From Riptortus pedestris (lineage: Eukaryota; Arthropoda; Insecta; Hemiptera; Alydidae), in NCBI GenBank assembly GCA_019009955.1, contig CM032230.1:28838501-28902500 (forward strand): DNA of 64,000 nucleotides, in the 5' to 3' direction. Of this stretch, positions 1 to 10,157 are shown one piece after another. Within the stretch, counting starts at the first letter, position 1; every line of letters starts with the position of its first letter. Position numbers and translations under genes: made by a program. Under the pieces are notes generated by a model, which was not told the origin of the DNA, did no database searches, and was given only the letters and a program-made list of their open reading frames with translations.

Positions 1-91
1 CCCCCCTCTCTCTATTCTGGTTCCAACCGTTAACGACCTTGATCTTTATTTTATATAAAACGATTATATATCGAGTTTCGTAAGGATTAAT

Positions 92-163
<72 letters not shown>

Positions 164-294
164 TGTATATACAATCTGTAACGGACCTGATTTTCGTCAT
201 CTACTAGGTAGGATCGATGAACAATTAAGAAATTTTTCGAAAATCGCATCGTACAACGACAATAGCTGATTTTCCTTAAGAAAAATTTGCTGAA
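1..294 (+). mobile_element. Family H (Helentron/HINE-like) copy, 3' part, cut by window start
   Basis: The window opens inside the poly-C segment of a family H element. It continues through the conserved block (CCGTTAACG, ATATCGAGTTT) and an (AT)n tract at about 95-160. The conserved 3' half follows (GGTAGGATCGATG, AATTTTTCGAAAA), and it ends in a decayed terminal palindrome followed by TGCTGA. No protein is encoded. The class is inferred from architecture shared with complete copies such as 7869-8469. Confidence 0.7.
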
Positions 295-2034
295 AATGAG
301 GTCCGTTCAAAATTGTATATATATCATAGAGATTAATGCAAGAGAAACAGTGTGTGATATGAAGCAATTTAAGGCTGTTAATTGATTCATTTATGGCATT
401 GTACGTTTCAAGAAAAACTGACAATTATGAATAGTCAAAATTTTAAAAATTTAAGCTTTTGATTTTCCAAAATAAACTAAGGTTTCCTACATGGTAAAAT
501 GTACGTATTTGTGAGAGTTTGTGATATAAATAATCAAAACTCTGTTATAGTCATCATAATATTAAAATATGGATAACCTAATATTTTTTTCTGGGCTTAA
601 ATGAATAAAACGAAAGTCATTAAGCTAGATTTAATTATATTTTCTTTGGGTGTTTCTATTAGTGAAGGATAAGAGCTTCCAGCGTTTTCAATTAACGCTA
701 TTTGTACTTCATTTAGGTTATGCTAATTGTAATTGCTTTGTCTCAGAATGAAAAGTCCAATCTTAAATTTTGAGCAAATTTTACTCCAAATTACTTAATC
801 AGCCATTTTTTTCATTCATATTCAGCTGGCATTGAGAAGGAACTAAAAAGTCAATTATTGGGCGTAATATTTTTATCCATATTTATTTTTTTTTGAAAAA
901 CCAATCAGTCATTATTATTAAAAGCCTAGAGCTTATATAGAATATTTTTATCCTAATCAATGGATTATTTTTGGTACATTTTAAAAATTGCTATTTTTCA
1001 CCAGGTTAAACCATATTGACAATTAGCGTAATTTAAGGGAACAGAGAATTTAAGGGAATTTACAGAGAATTATTTTTAGGTAGTTGTCCTTATGGATGGC
1101 GTTGGTTTTAAAATTGAAATTTTATCTAGAGAAAGATATTTAAAAAAATAAAATCAATTATTTTTTCCATAACTTTGCATAGTTTTCCGATGCGAAACGC
1201 TTCCAATAAAATCGACTTATAATACAGAAGGGTTTTAAATAAAAATAAGTTACTAAACAATTAAAAGTTCACTCTGAAGGGGGAAAAAAGTAATTGTAAC
1301 ACTCAATCAAAGTTTCTCAAAATAATATAGTCTAACCAAATTATAGTAAACTACAAATAAATCCATTATGATACTGCATTATATGATTTGCTTAAATTCA
1401 AATAAATAAGTAAGAAAAAAGTGACAGTACATATCTACCCTTATATTTATAATAATTTATATTTGTTACTTCACCGTATCATGGCTGGCTGGTGGTTGAT
1501 CATCTCCTTGCTCTGGATTTTAAACAATATTAATCAATCCGGGGCCATGACTTTTACACTAATTATGAGATTTTAACTTGACCTAAAAAATTACTCGATT
1601 AATTACTTATAAAATCAATTTACAATCCCTCAACAAAATTCTAGTCCCACAGTTTCATTGAAGAAAAATATTGTGATAGCTAATTTACTTCATCCTATTA
1701 CAAATTGCATAACTTTGACAAAAATATGCTTGTTTTTGTGTCTATAAGTTTAACCTGGTCTTTGTTTCTCAATTCAACTGAACGGACAAGGGGAAGAAGA
1801 GTCTATTGAATATTCAGTGGTTTCTCGCTGCCTTCTGCATCAAACAATACTGCGATAAAGACGCTTGGATGTGTTGAAAAAAAATGTCGTTGTCCCAGAC
1901 TCAAGGTTGATAGTCAATATTTAAGACAGAGAAAAAAATGTACATAATAACAATATTAGGAAATTAAGTAATTAAATTTGCTATAAGATTAATTTTAAAT
2001 GAATCTACAATCAGACATGTATGAATTAAGATAT
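295..2034. other. Intergenic DNA, no feature recognised
   Basis: AT-rich sequence with many stops in all frames and no recognisable protein, RNA gene or repeat-family member. Several A/T homopolymer runs are present, but nothing I can annotate. Confidence 0.5.
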
Positions 2035-2245
2035 TTTAATTTATCGAAATTTCTCTGTTTGCACTACTCCCCTTCTCCTTTTTGTACGATTTCAGCCATT
2101 GCCGAACTATTTGATCTTTAGCCTTACAAAAAACGTTTAAATATCGAGTGCGGTAACTATCAAACAAAAATTGCAATCGCTAAAGCGTAAACAGACAAAT
2201 ACATAGATCTGTATATCATTTTCGTCATCTCCTGGTTTGCAACGG
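2035..2245 (+). mobile_element. Family H fragment, middle part
   Basis: Decayed internal piece of family H. It runs from the pyrimidine-rich segment through TTTCAGCCATT, AAATATCGAG, AATTGCAATCGCTAAAGCG and ACAGACAAATA, then into the start of the 3' half (TTTCGTCATCTCCTGG). The (AT)n tract is lost and both termini are missing, so it is an old copy. Confidence 0.6.
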
Positions 2246-2851
2246 ATGTACACTTGAGCACCCCCGTTTCGAAACACGGATTATGAATAAATACACAATT
2301 CCTCCCCCCCCCCTCTTAAGAGAAATAAATAACAAATAACCCAAATTTCCGCATACAGTTTTCTCATCCAAGCATGAATTCGTTCGAAATATAACGAGTA
2401 TCTATGATGATAGTATGAATTACACGAGCCAGGAAGAAGATAAACCACACAAAAGCCTGCAGGTCCCGTAACTAGCCTTTGATCTTGGCCCTATATGAGG
2501 CGGAGCAGTCCTTTGTCCCCGTCACAATTCCCTTTAATAACTTTCAAGTGGTTTCCCGTCGACTTCCTTTTCCAGCGACTACTAGATGATAAACTTGTAT
2601 CGAGTGACTCTCAAAATGAATGCAAGGTCATTGTGGCTACAATGCCTCGCTGTAGCATAATGTGGTTATCAAATCTCCTAAATTTCGTGCCTAAAGTAAA
2701 ACATTGTTAATTTTTACGTAGATTACTGTCTCTAGCCCTTTGGGGCATTGGCAGAACGCAAAATGCATAAAATAAAATTATATATCTTCTACTTAAGCAG
2801 AGCATATTAAGACTGATTTTAGTAATTTTATATAGGTTAAAACATTTCATA

Positions 2852-2853
<2 letters not shown>

Positions 2854-2896
<43 letters not shown>
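2854..2896. repeat. (AT)n microsatellite
   Basis: About 43 bases of alternating AT. Unlike most AT tracts here, it has no recognisable family H sequence on either side, so it may be an independent microsatellite or the remnant of a fully decayed copy. The rest of 2246-4350 is AT-rich with no recognised gene. Confidence 0.85.
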
Positions 2897-2898
<2 letters not shown>

Positions 2899-3959
2899 AT
2901 CGGAGGAATGAGATTTTGGAGTAATCTTTTTCCAAAATTTTCTTTCGAAGTCCTTTCTCTTATACAAAATATAGAGAATAGAAAATGTATTGCTCAAAAG
3001 ATTTTACATCTTAATACAAGGAGTTCACCTCCTATTCACAAATAAAATGGCACCTGAATAAAAATCCATGAATAAAACTACATAAATAAATAGGCAATAC
3101 TTTTCTAGGTAGTAACTAAAAATTTACAATAAATAAATATATACTGGGATAGAAAAAAAATGAAATTGCTTACATATAAAAGATAGAAAAATATCACGAA
3201 CTTGGTTAACACTAATACCTTATAGAAAAAAAATTATGGTTCTGAATTTTTACGTGTTTCCCAATTACTCATAAAGCACAAAACTTCGTATTTTAACACT
3301 TTCCTTAAAAAATATTACCAGATCATTCATTTGACTTAAACTCCCTTAGAAAAAAATATAAAAACAACCAAATTTTTATTTCGAAACAATAAGAAACATC
3401 CACTTGAATAGAGAAGCAAATTTCAAATAATAATATCTTCTCCCCGTGGTTTACAAACTCTTGTTACCTAAAACGATTATTGAGAATTTATTTCTTATTC
3501 CCTGAATCTTTGGGTGTATTTTACCGTAAGAGAATATTTTAAATTATTTAACTTAGATTAAGGGGTTGAAGTGAATTAATTTAATGAAAGCAAATATTGG
3601 GTATGAATTCTACAAAATAAATAAAGTTGGAAAGATCAATTCTTTCTACACATTATTATTTTTATGAATATCTAATATTACTTAAACATTAATTGGATTA
3701 TTGAAAGGACTAGTCTTAAAAAGATTCTTGGTATACTTGCTATTTAATAGAAACAAAACAAGTGGCTTAAAATAATGAAGGATAAATTAAACATATTTAA
3801 TTTTATTTTCATTTTGGTATATAGGATAAATAATAAATTTAATAATTTAACTGCACATTGAGGGGATTTAATGAATTGAAATAAAAGGAAAATAGCTGCA
3901 AAACACTAGTTTGAACCAGCACAACAATAATACTAATAAAAAGAAGGAAATGAAATCTG

Positions 3960-4300
3960 CTAAAATGGTTATGTGTACTTGGGTTGTTGGCTGTATGGTA
4001 TTCAGTGGACGTGACCTCATTTCTTGCTTACGGAGTAAGACCACACAGGCCCCGCAATATTTCCTCGTTATTCCCGATAACAGCTGGTCGGATCGAACTT
4101 ACCTTCGTGCTCGATAGAGTGCGAGGCACCCCCAGATACGATTATTTAACCCTTCCGCTGGAGCACACACGGTCTCAAACATTTGAGCCCTTTGCTAGTA
4201 CATACCGACCCCACTATGACCACAGGCATGGAAAACAGCCCTTTGGAAACAATTCATGCTCTAATTATTGTACGCGAATTGTCTTCATGGTATTTTGGTA
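3960..4300. other. GC-richer block, function unknown
   Basis: This stretch is clearly richer in G and C than its surroundings and carries overlapping short reading frames of 68 and 105 codons on the + strand. I recognise no domain. The reading frames lack similarity to anything I know and no splice pattern is evident. It could be a conserved non-coding element, a degraded exon or chance composition. Confidence 0.25.
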
Positions 4301-4506
4301 ATTTACACTACAATGTAGCACGGACACAGAAAAATGAATCGATAGTTTAAAAGTCTGTCACTTAGAGGCTGCGTATTTTTAAGCAGATTTCCCAAGATAT
4401 GGCATGGCAGACTGCCAATATCATCTCACCATTGTACTATATGTCCAAATTCAAACGTACGAAAATGTGTATAGAACATTAAATTTACATGAGGATTGGT
4501 TATATA

Positions 4507-5350
4507 TGTTACCGTCAAAGTATGAAATCCAGGCATTATATAGAATGCCTAGGCATTCTATATAATGCCTACGCGGTTTGGGCAAAGTATGAAATGCACA
4601 ACACATTACACACATTGCCTAGGCATTGTATAGAATGCCTAGGCATTCTATACAATGCCCGTTGCTTTTTAGGCAAAGTATAAATTACAAAGGTTTCGAG
4701 TTTACTTTATACACTTTACCTAGGTAATGTGAATAATACTACAAAATTGGTTAAAAACATGTTTTTACAGTATTGAAAACTATTTATTTTATAAAGTATA
4801 ATAAGTGATATTGATGATATTTACATACTTGGAACTACTTGTTGCAGCAAGGTAGAGAACTGTGACACTTAGAGTTGCATTTTCGTTGCTCTTTAACACA
4901 TTTACACTTTTTATTTTGACATTTAGTTATACACGAACATTTCACAAAACCTTGCCCGCTTCCTGATGATTGGGATGTAGCGGCAGTTCGCAGTGCAGTT
5001 TCTTCATCGGGAACGTCTTCAGCTCGTACGAAGCTCTTCTGGCATACTGTGAATTGAGACCTTGAATAAAGTTGTTTTAAAACTCCACTAGTTGTACCCA
5101 ATTTGTAAAAGCCGTGGAGGTAGGGAGGGGGTCTGGTGTGGCGAGCAAGTTGTAACATGAAAGCCGCTGGGTGCTCCCTGCTCCAACAACTGTTGTTCAT
5201 ACTTTGCCTAAAGCTCAGCAGGCATTCTATAAAATGCCTAGGCAAAGTATGAAATACGCTTTATTTCATACATTGCCTAGCGAATTTAGGCATTGTATAG
5301 AATGCCTAGGCATTCTATACATTGCCTGATTTTACACTTTGCCGGTAACA
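4507..5350 (-). mobile_element. Ginger-like DNA transposon, internally deleted, with target duplication
   Basis: An 844-bp element with inverted ends: TGTTACCG at the left and CGGTAACA at the right, flanked on both sides by TATATA, which fits a 4-6 bp target duplication. The TGTTA terminus fits the TGTNR rule known for Ginger elements. Each arm continues inward with palindromic copies of a GGCATT..AATGCC motif, so the arms form strong secondary structure. The interior encodes only the C-terminal part of a Ginger/KRBA2-type transposase on the minus strand. No integrase catalytic core is present, so this copy is non-autonomous. It is nested in a family H element. Confidence 0.65.
4835..5245 (-). 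pseudogene. C-terminal fragment of Ginger/KRBA2-like transposase
   Basis: A 136-codon minus-strand frame inside the Ginger-like element. Residues ~45-75 read FYKLGTTSGVLKQLYSRSQF, and residues ~98-136 form a cysteine-rich tail (GSGQGFVKCSC, then CQNKKCKCVKE, CNSKCHSSLPCCNK). This pattern is familiar to me from the C-termini of KRAB-A domain-containing protein 2-like and related integrase-type transposases, where the cysteines probably bind zinc. The catalytic DDE integrase domain is absent. The predicted start lies in the palindromic terminal arm, so residues 1-20 are probably not native. It is a relic or, less likely, a small DNA-binding repressor of the family. Confidence 0.6.
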
Positions 5351-5687
5351 TATATAATGTTTCCGAAAGGAGATATTTTGAATTTAATATATTTCTTCTC
5401 CGATAACCCCCCCCCTTTTTCTGCAATCCGATTTTAGCCGTTAACGAACATTATCTTTAAATTTACATGAAACGCTTATATTTCGAGTTTGGTAGCAATG
5501 AAATATAATTGCTACGGGTAAGCGCTAACAGACGTGTGTGTTTGTGTGTGTAAGTATATATAGTTTTCAATAAACCTTATTTTCTTCATTTACTAGGTAA
5601 GAGCGACTGGCATCAGAAGAAATTTTTCGAAAATCGCGGGTCATCAACAACCTTAATAATTGATTTTCCCTTAAGGGATATCTGCTT

Positions 5688-6540
5688 ATCATGCTCTAGA
5701 TTATTTCAAATGCCTTCTTTCTTTTCGTTCTACTGGGTTCTTTGCACACACTTCCTACTTAGCCACTCCCTTTTTTCCCCTAGAGTTTTGAGAATTCCGA
5801 AATGAAAGGGCAGGTTTTACAATTATTCATGTAAATTATTGTTTCTTTTGGCGTTAATGTCAACTTTCTAACTTCATTGGGTGTTTTCCCACCCTATGCT
5901 AACTATGGCATATTTGTTTAGATAATCAAATTTTGAAACGATTTTTAACTTGATATTTATGTTCTTGTGATCTTGGTGATTTTTTCGTTCTGGTGCGTCC
6001 TGGAAACGTAAAACTACAAAAGTAAAATTTTCAAACATTTTTAAGACCGATTTTAATTGTCACACCTTGATACATATTAAAGGTTAAAGTTATTTTTAAA
6101 ATAGGTTTTTAAATTTGAAGTACTAATGGAGGTGACATGATCTGACACATAATAAAATCTATTTGCCAAGATCGTTAAATGCCCATCATGTGAGTCTCCC
6201 GTCCGGCCGAAAAACCTGAAAATAAGAAGACAGGAACTTTTGAGAAATTCAATTCTCAAGAGATTTTGTTCTTTATTTTTTGCGTCCAGTATTCCACAAC
6301 ATTTTACGGAGATAGACAGAAACCGTAAAAACTCACACTTTTTCAAACAGATAATCATGAGAATTTATCTTCATTCTATTTCACTTATAATATTTTATTG
6401 ATTATGAGTCTATATGTCAAACCTTATCATCTCCGACATCATCAAATCTTTAACAGGGCCTCATTTTTGAGAACTTTTTAATACTTATCATTTATTCTTA
6501 AACATTCTACTTCCACGGTTATTATTTGAGAATTGATAAT
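5688..6540. other. Intergenic DNA, nothing recognised
   Basis: AT-rich, with one unsupported 93-codon minus-strand frame at 6077-6358 that has no domain I can name. No repeat-family match was seen. Confidence 0.45.
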
Positions 6541-6900
6541 GCATAACCGCTACTAATGTAGAATGTATAAGTGGAAAAGCACGGCGAGTATAAATGAAGG
6601 AATCTCTAATAAAATGGCTAGTCTCTTTGTCACACCCTCTCTACCTATCTGGATTCCTTTATCCTCCGATCGGAAGAATCAATAGAAGAGGCCGGCAAAG
6701 GGCTTGGCTAGTTAGAAGAGTGGATTCGGTGGACAAAAGGACCACACCATAATGGAATGGAAATTGCTTTGAATTACCTGAATTATACTGATTTGGCAAT
6801 TACCAGTGGAATTGGTATCCGCACCTACTGCTGGGGGTCGGGCCACGGGAAACTATTCTCACTGGCGAGAAATTAAAACCTTCTGTTACACCCTACCCCG
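6541..6900. other. Candidate conserved non-coding element
   Basis: GC-richer, non-repetitive block with stops in every frame and no relation to the repeat families of the window. It includes homeodomain-type TAAT cores and a stretch near 6810-6870 (CCGCACCTACTGCTGGGGGT) of unusual complexity. Composition and complexity resemble insect conserved non-coding elements. This is inference only, since constraint cannot be seen in one sequence. Confidence 0.3.
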
Positions 6901-7561
6901 AGAGCTAATTTCATTTTCACTGAAAAAGTAAAAAGAAAACTGTGGGGCATGATTAAAACATGTCTTAACCACTTTAAAATAGGAAACAGTTAAATAAAAC
7001 GTATCTTCAAAATAATTAAAACTATCCATTGATACAATTTGAGCCTCAAGTCTCTCTTTTAATTATAATGCATTACTCTTAAAAAGTTCGTTAGAAGCTA
7101 AGGACTTTCCATGCGAGAACACCATACATATTTACAAAACTGTTCAAAATAGTTGTTTAAAAGGTCTATTTTTTGCCCAATGTTCAGGAGACGATTGTTT
7201 ACTTTTCATAAAATGTATAGAATAACAATTGTAGAGCACCAATAATTTGTCAAGATTGGTCAACTCATATAACAGATACATTTTGACTTTTTTAATTCCA
7301 AAACTCCTCACTAAATCTCTTTTATTTCTTGGCAAATTTTAACTAGTTATGAATTTGATCTTTATTGGTGAATTTAACGGCTAAATAATAAGTACGGTAT
7401 AGATCAAATAAACCTTTTCGATTCAAAAACGTAAATCTTAATAAAAATACGCCATCACACTAGATATTTTCACGTATCTCACATAATAAACGCTCTTGTT
7501 GCTTAAGCTCAACAAGAATGGATTAAGTTTTTATCTCACTCATATAATGGCTATTTATTGA
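6901..7561. other. Intergenic DNA, nothing recognised
   Basis: AT-rich, no recognisable repeat or coding sequence. A 63-codon minus-strand frame at 7144-7335 is not supported. Confidence 0.45.
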
Positions 7562-7730
7562 ATTTTCTATCTCCCCCCCCTCTGAACCCCCCTTTCCCAT
7601 GCCCATTTTCAGCCTTTAACGGACTTGATATATAGTTTTACATAAATCGCTTATATATCGTGTTCGGTTACGACCAAACATAAATTGCGTCGGCCAGAGC
7701 AATAACAAACAAGTTTATTTTTCCTCATGG
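7562..7730 (+). mobile_element. Family H fragment, middle part
   Basis: Contains the poly-C segment, TTTCAGCC, CATAAATCGCTTATATATCG and a decayed GCGTCGGCCAGAGC version of the GCGACCGCTAGAGCG block, then stops at AACAAACAAG. Both ends are missing. Confidence 0.6.
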
Positions 7731-7868
7731 TGTAGTTTTTCATGTCTTTAGAGCTCAGCAGTCCTTTCCGATGTAGAATTGGGTCAATACACATTACGTC
7801 TTCAACCAACACAATTTTTGATATGCCAAAAATGAATTACTGTAAAAGTGTATTCAGAAATCATAAAA

Positions 7869-8285
7869 AAGTCCGTCACGCAGGGGCTGCGTAAACTAAG
7901 CAGATTTTCCCTGTGAAGTTTTACAATAGAGAAATCCGCATACTGGTAACACAATACCACCGTGATTAGATAATGAGAAATCTTTCAGTTAATTAAAATA
8001 AACACCGAACTGAAACGGCTTCTGAATTGTAAGAATAATTTATATTTTAATAACTCAAATTTTAGTAGTCCAAGAACTAAAGAAGGGGGGGGGCGGATGA
8101 ACAAAACGTATTTGCATAAATCTCACAAAGTAAGGAAGGTAAGGTAAGGTTAAAAACGCCAGATTAGAAGAAGCTTCCACCTGAGCCGAGAAATGACGAA
8201 GATGGCCGACATAATCCGAACTATACCCCACCACAGACTTCATAAAAATGCAAATATCTCGGTTAATATTCAAGATAGAGAATAA

Positions 8286-8349
<64 letters not shown>

Positions 8350-8469
8350 GAACGGACCTCATTTTCGTCATCTCCTGGGTAGGATCGATGGACATGTGAA
8401 GAAAATTTTCGAAAATTGCGTCAAGAGTACGACCTCAATAGCTGATTTCCCTTTAGGGAAATCTGCTAA
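7869..8469 (+). mobile_element. Complete family H element (601 bp), Helentron/HINE-like
   Basis: Good reference copy. The 5' end is AAGTCCGTCACGCAGGGGC with AAGCAGATTTTCCC downstream. It is followed by a long 5' module containing AGTAGTCCAAGAACTAAAG and a poly-G run. Then come ATATCTCGGTTAATATTC, a (TA)n tract at 8286-8343, and the conserved 3' half with CTGGGTAGGATCGATGGAC. It ends in the palindrome GATTTCCCTTTAGGGAAATC and TGCTAA at 8469. The middle poly-C block is missing because this copy jumps from the ATAAATGTATA motif straight to the AT tract. No protein is encoded, so transposition would need a helicase/Rep protein supplied in trans. Class inferred from inverted subterminal repeats, central microsatellite and 3' hairpin. 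Confidence 0.75.
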
Positions 8470-8937
8470 TATATAAGAAAAATCAATCATTCAAGCTTTA
8501 CAACATTTCAATGATTTAACGTTAATATTAAATACTATTTTCTAAAATATTTTTAATTTAAAGCTCTATTATTTAGATCGGCAGGGACGTTTGACCAGAT
8601 CTCCATTTATCAAGGCAAGTTCTCTAATTGCGCTACTAACTCGAGAGGTGACAAATTAAAATACGTCCTCTGCACTAGATATTTTCTATAAACTTACGCC
8701 ATGGACTGAGAAAGAGATATATTTACTAAATAAATTTCTTAGCTTACTGAAGTAGGTCATTTTTGTTAAGTATTTTTAGTTTGAAAGCGTCGCTAATAAT
8801 ACTAATCTAGTCTTGCTGGCTGAATCACAAAATAATACTTTTTTCTTCGTTTTAAAATACTTGATTTATAAATAAATAGACTGCAAGAAGTTCATTTTGT
8901 TGGTTTTGCAAAGATATTTGATTTCTGCTTTACTGCC
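8470..8937. other. Intergenic DNA, nothing recognised
   Basis: AT-rich spacer between a family H element and the LTR. No feature seen. Confidence 0.45.
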
Positions 8938-9286
8938 AGTTAAAGATAACCCCTTACTCTCGAGTCCGTTTTCAGGTACATGTTATGTATGACCATGTAT
9001 TTCGTTCGTTGTTTGTTATATAGTGTATATGTGTATTTGTGGCGCGTGCATGTATCACGTACTTGGATGGACTTTATTTTTCTTAAGTTACGTCTAGAGA
9101 ACAGCCGCCCTGCTGACATCACAATCCTCAGCATTTATTTCCTTTATAATCCCTTCCGTTTTTCCTCTCTTTGTCACTTCCCCATTAGCTGTAGCTTGGT
9201 GTTCTACTCAATTTTAAGTTTGTAACTGTTATTATCAAATAAAAGTGCTTTTTAAAAATGCTTTTAAGGATGCCGTAAACTTAACT
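8938..9286 (+). mobile_element. Gypsy-like long terminal repeat (about 349 bp)
   Basis: Begins AGTTAA and ends TTAACT, a perfect 6-base terminal inverted repeat of the kind seen in gypsy/errantivirus-type LTRs. The primer-binding site follows immediately and overlaps the final T. A TATA-like GTTATATAGT lies near 9015-9024, and an AATAAA polyadenylation signal lies at 9238-9243, about 45 bases before the LTR end, as expected for U3-R-U5 order. No gag or pol frame follows and no direct 3' LTR was found, so the element is a truncated remnant. Confidence 0.65.
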
Positions 9287-9303
9287 GGCGCCCGAACAGG
9301 GAC
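9286..9303 (+). promoter_or_regulatory. Retroelement primer-binding site, tRNA-Lys type
   Basis: The 18 bases beginning TGGCGCCCGAACAGG match the established complement of the 3' end of a lysine tRNA, used to prime minus-strand DNA synthesis in several retroviruses and LTR retrotransposons. The site abuts the LTR end exactly. This is the strongest evidence that the preceding sequence is an LTR. Confidence 0.9.
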
Positions 9304-9845
9304 ACCATTTTGTGGGAAATAGATGACACTTGAAAACGAAAACATCTGCTAAGTCCCTATATTCGAGCGCCAGGCAAGTATAAAGTATGCTTGAAAGCCT
9401 TTTTAAAAAGTACTTTTATTGATAAAAACCGTGGCTAGAAAAGGATGGTGTTCAGTCGCCAGTTGAATTGTATCTCCCGCGCTCGCTTAGCTAGTTCATG
9501 AACCCTCATTTAGTGTAAATAGTTATATGGCCGCCATATTATTTCATAACTTTACGTTTCTTTGTTTACTGCTCAAATTATAATTTTATTATAATATACT
9601 TAATTCTTAATTTCTATTGCCGATACGTTAGTGCATAAAGTAAAGTTCCTTTGTCTTGTTCAACCTCTAGATATAGCGTGTAGTATATAGATATATAATG
9701 AACTATTTCAATATACCTAATTCTTAAGAGAACTCACATAGTTGTTTTGTTTTTTTCTTTTTCCCTCATCTCTCCAGGAGAAATAACAAATGGTTCAGTC
9801 TAAATACTCTCTTACTATTGCCTTTAAAACAAGCTTTCCGCCTAA
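9304..9845 (+). mobile_element. LTR-element leader or unknown sequence, no gag
   Basis: Sequence downstream of the primer-binding site with no long frame. A pyrimidine-rich tract ending in CTCTCCAG near 9760-9778 resembles a splice acceptor, but no exon follows that I can support. It may be the untranslated leader of the LTR element or flanking DNA. Confidence 0.3.
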
Positions 9846-9921
9846 ATAGGTGGTAACCTGTAGATAACCAGTCCCAATTAGCCTGTGTTACAAAAAGTGG
9901 ACGTTAATAAATATTAATAAT
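9846..9921 (+). mobile_element. SINE fragment, 3' end
   Basis: Matches the 3' end of the window's SINE family (GGTAACCTGTAGATAACC, AATTAGCCT, AAAAAGTGGACGTTAATAA) and ends in an AAT-rich tail. The tRNA-like 5' part is missing. Confidence 0.7.
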
Positions 9922-10062
9922 AAATATTGATAATAACAATTACAAACTTAAAATTGAGCAGAGTTACTGGGGAAATGTCAAGGAGAGGAATAAAGGAAGG
10001 GATAATTAAAGAAATAGATGTTGATATTCCAGATTTCAGCAGAGCGGATGTTCTCTAGACGT
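9922..10062 (-). mobile_element. Inverted partial copy of the gypsy-like LTR
   Basis: Reverse complement of 9090-9238 of the LTR with moderate divergence: TTACAAACTTAAAATTGAG, GAGAGGAA, GGAAGGGAT and TGTTCTCTAGACGTA are shared. A stretch of about 20 bases around the LTR's TAGCTGTAGCTTGG is deleted. It lies about 0.7 kb from the + strand LTR, so the two can fold into a hairpin. It could be a second, inverted solo-LTR fragment or a rearranged element. Confidence 0.65.
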
Positions 10063-10077
10063 AGCTCTAGATAATAC

Positions 10078-10157
10078 CGATGGAATTTGAAAAGATCTAT
10101 CGAAAAATATTCATTAACATCCTTTACAGATGATTTTCCTTAAGGGACATCCGCTAA
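10078..10157 (+). mobile_element. Family H fragment, 3' terminus
   Basis: Last ~80 bases of family H: GATGGA, TTTGAAAAGAT, CGAAAAATATTC, GATGATTTTCCTTAAGGGACATC and CGCTAA. It directly abuts the inverted LTR fragment. Confidence 0.6.

Larger units (their letters stand above)
4351..5687 (+). mobile_element. Family H copy split by a nested Ginger-like element
   Basis: The 5' end (GTCTGTCACTTAGAGGCTGC, then AAGCAGATTTCCCA) lies at 4351-4395. The sequence runs to GATTGGTTATATA at 4506, where the Ginger-like element interrupts it. It resumes at 5351 with ATGTTTCCG, GGAGATATTTTGAA, a poly-C run, a short GT-rich tract in place of (AT)n, the 3' half, and the terminal palindrome with CTTA near 5687. 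Removing the insert restores the family consensus across the junction (ATTGGTTCTATACAAT in other copies), which shows the order of insertion. Confidence 0.75.

Noticed and set aside
9286..9303. Intact endogenous retrovirus
   Set aside because: The primer-binding site and LTR are convincing, but no gag, pol or env similarity follows and no direct 3' LTR was found.
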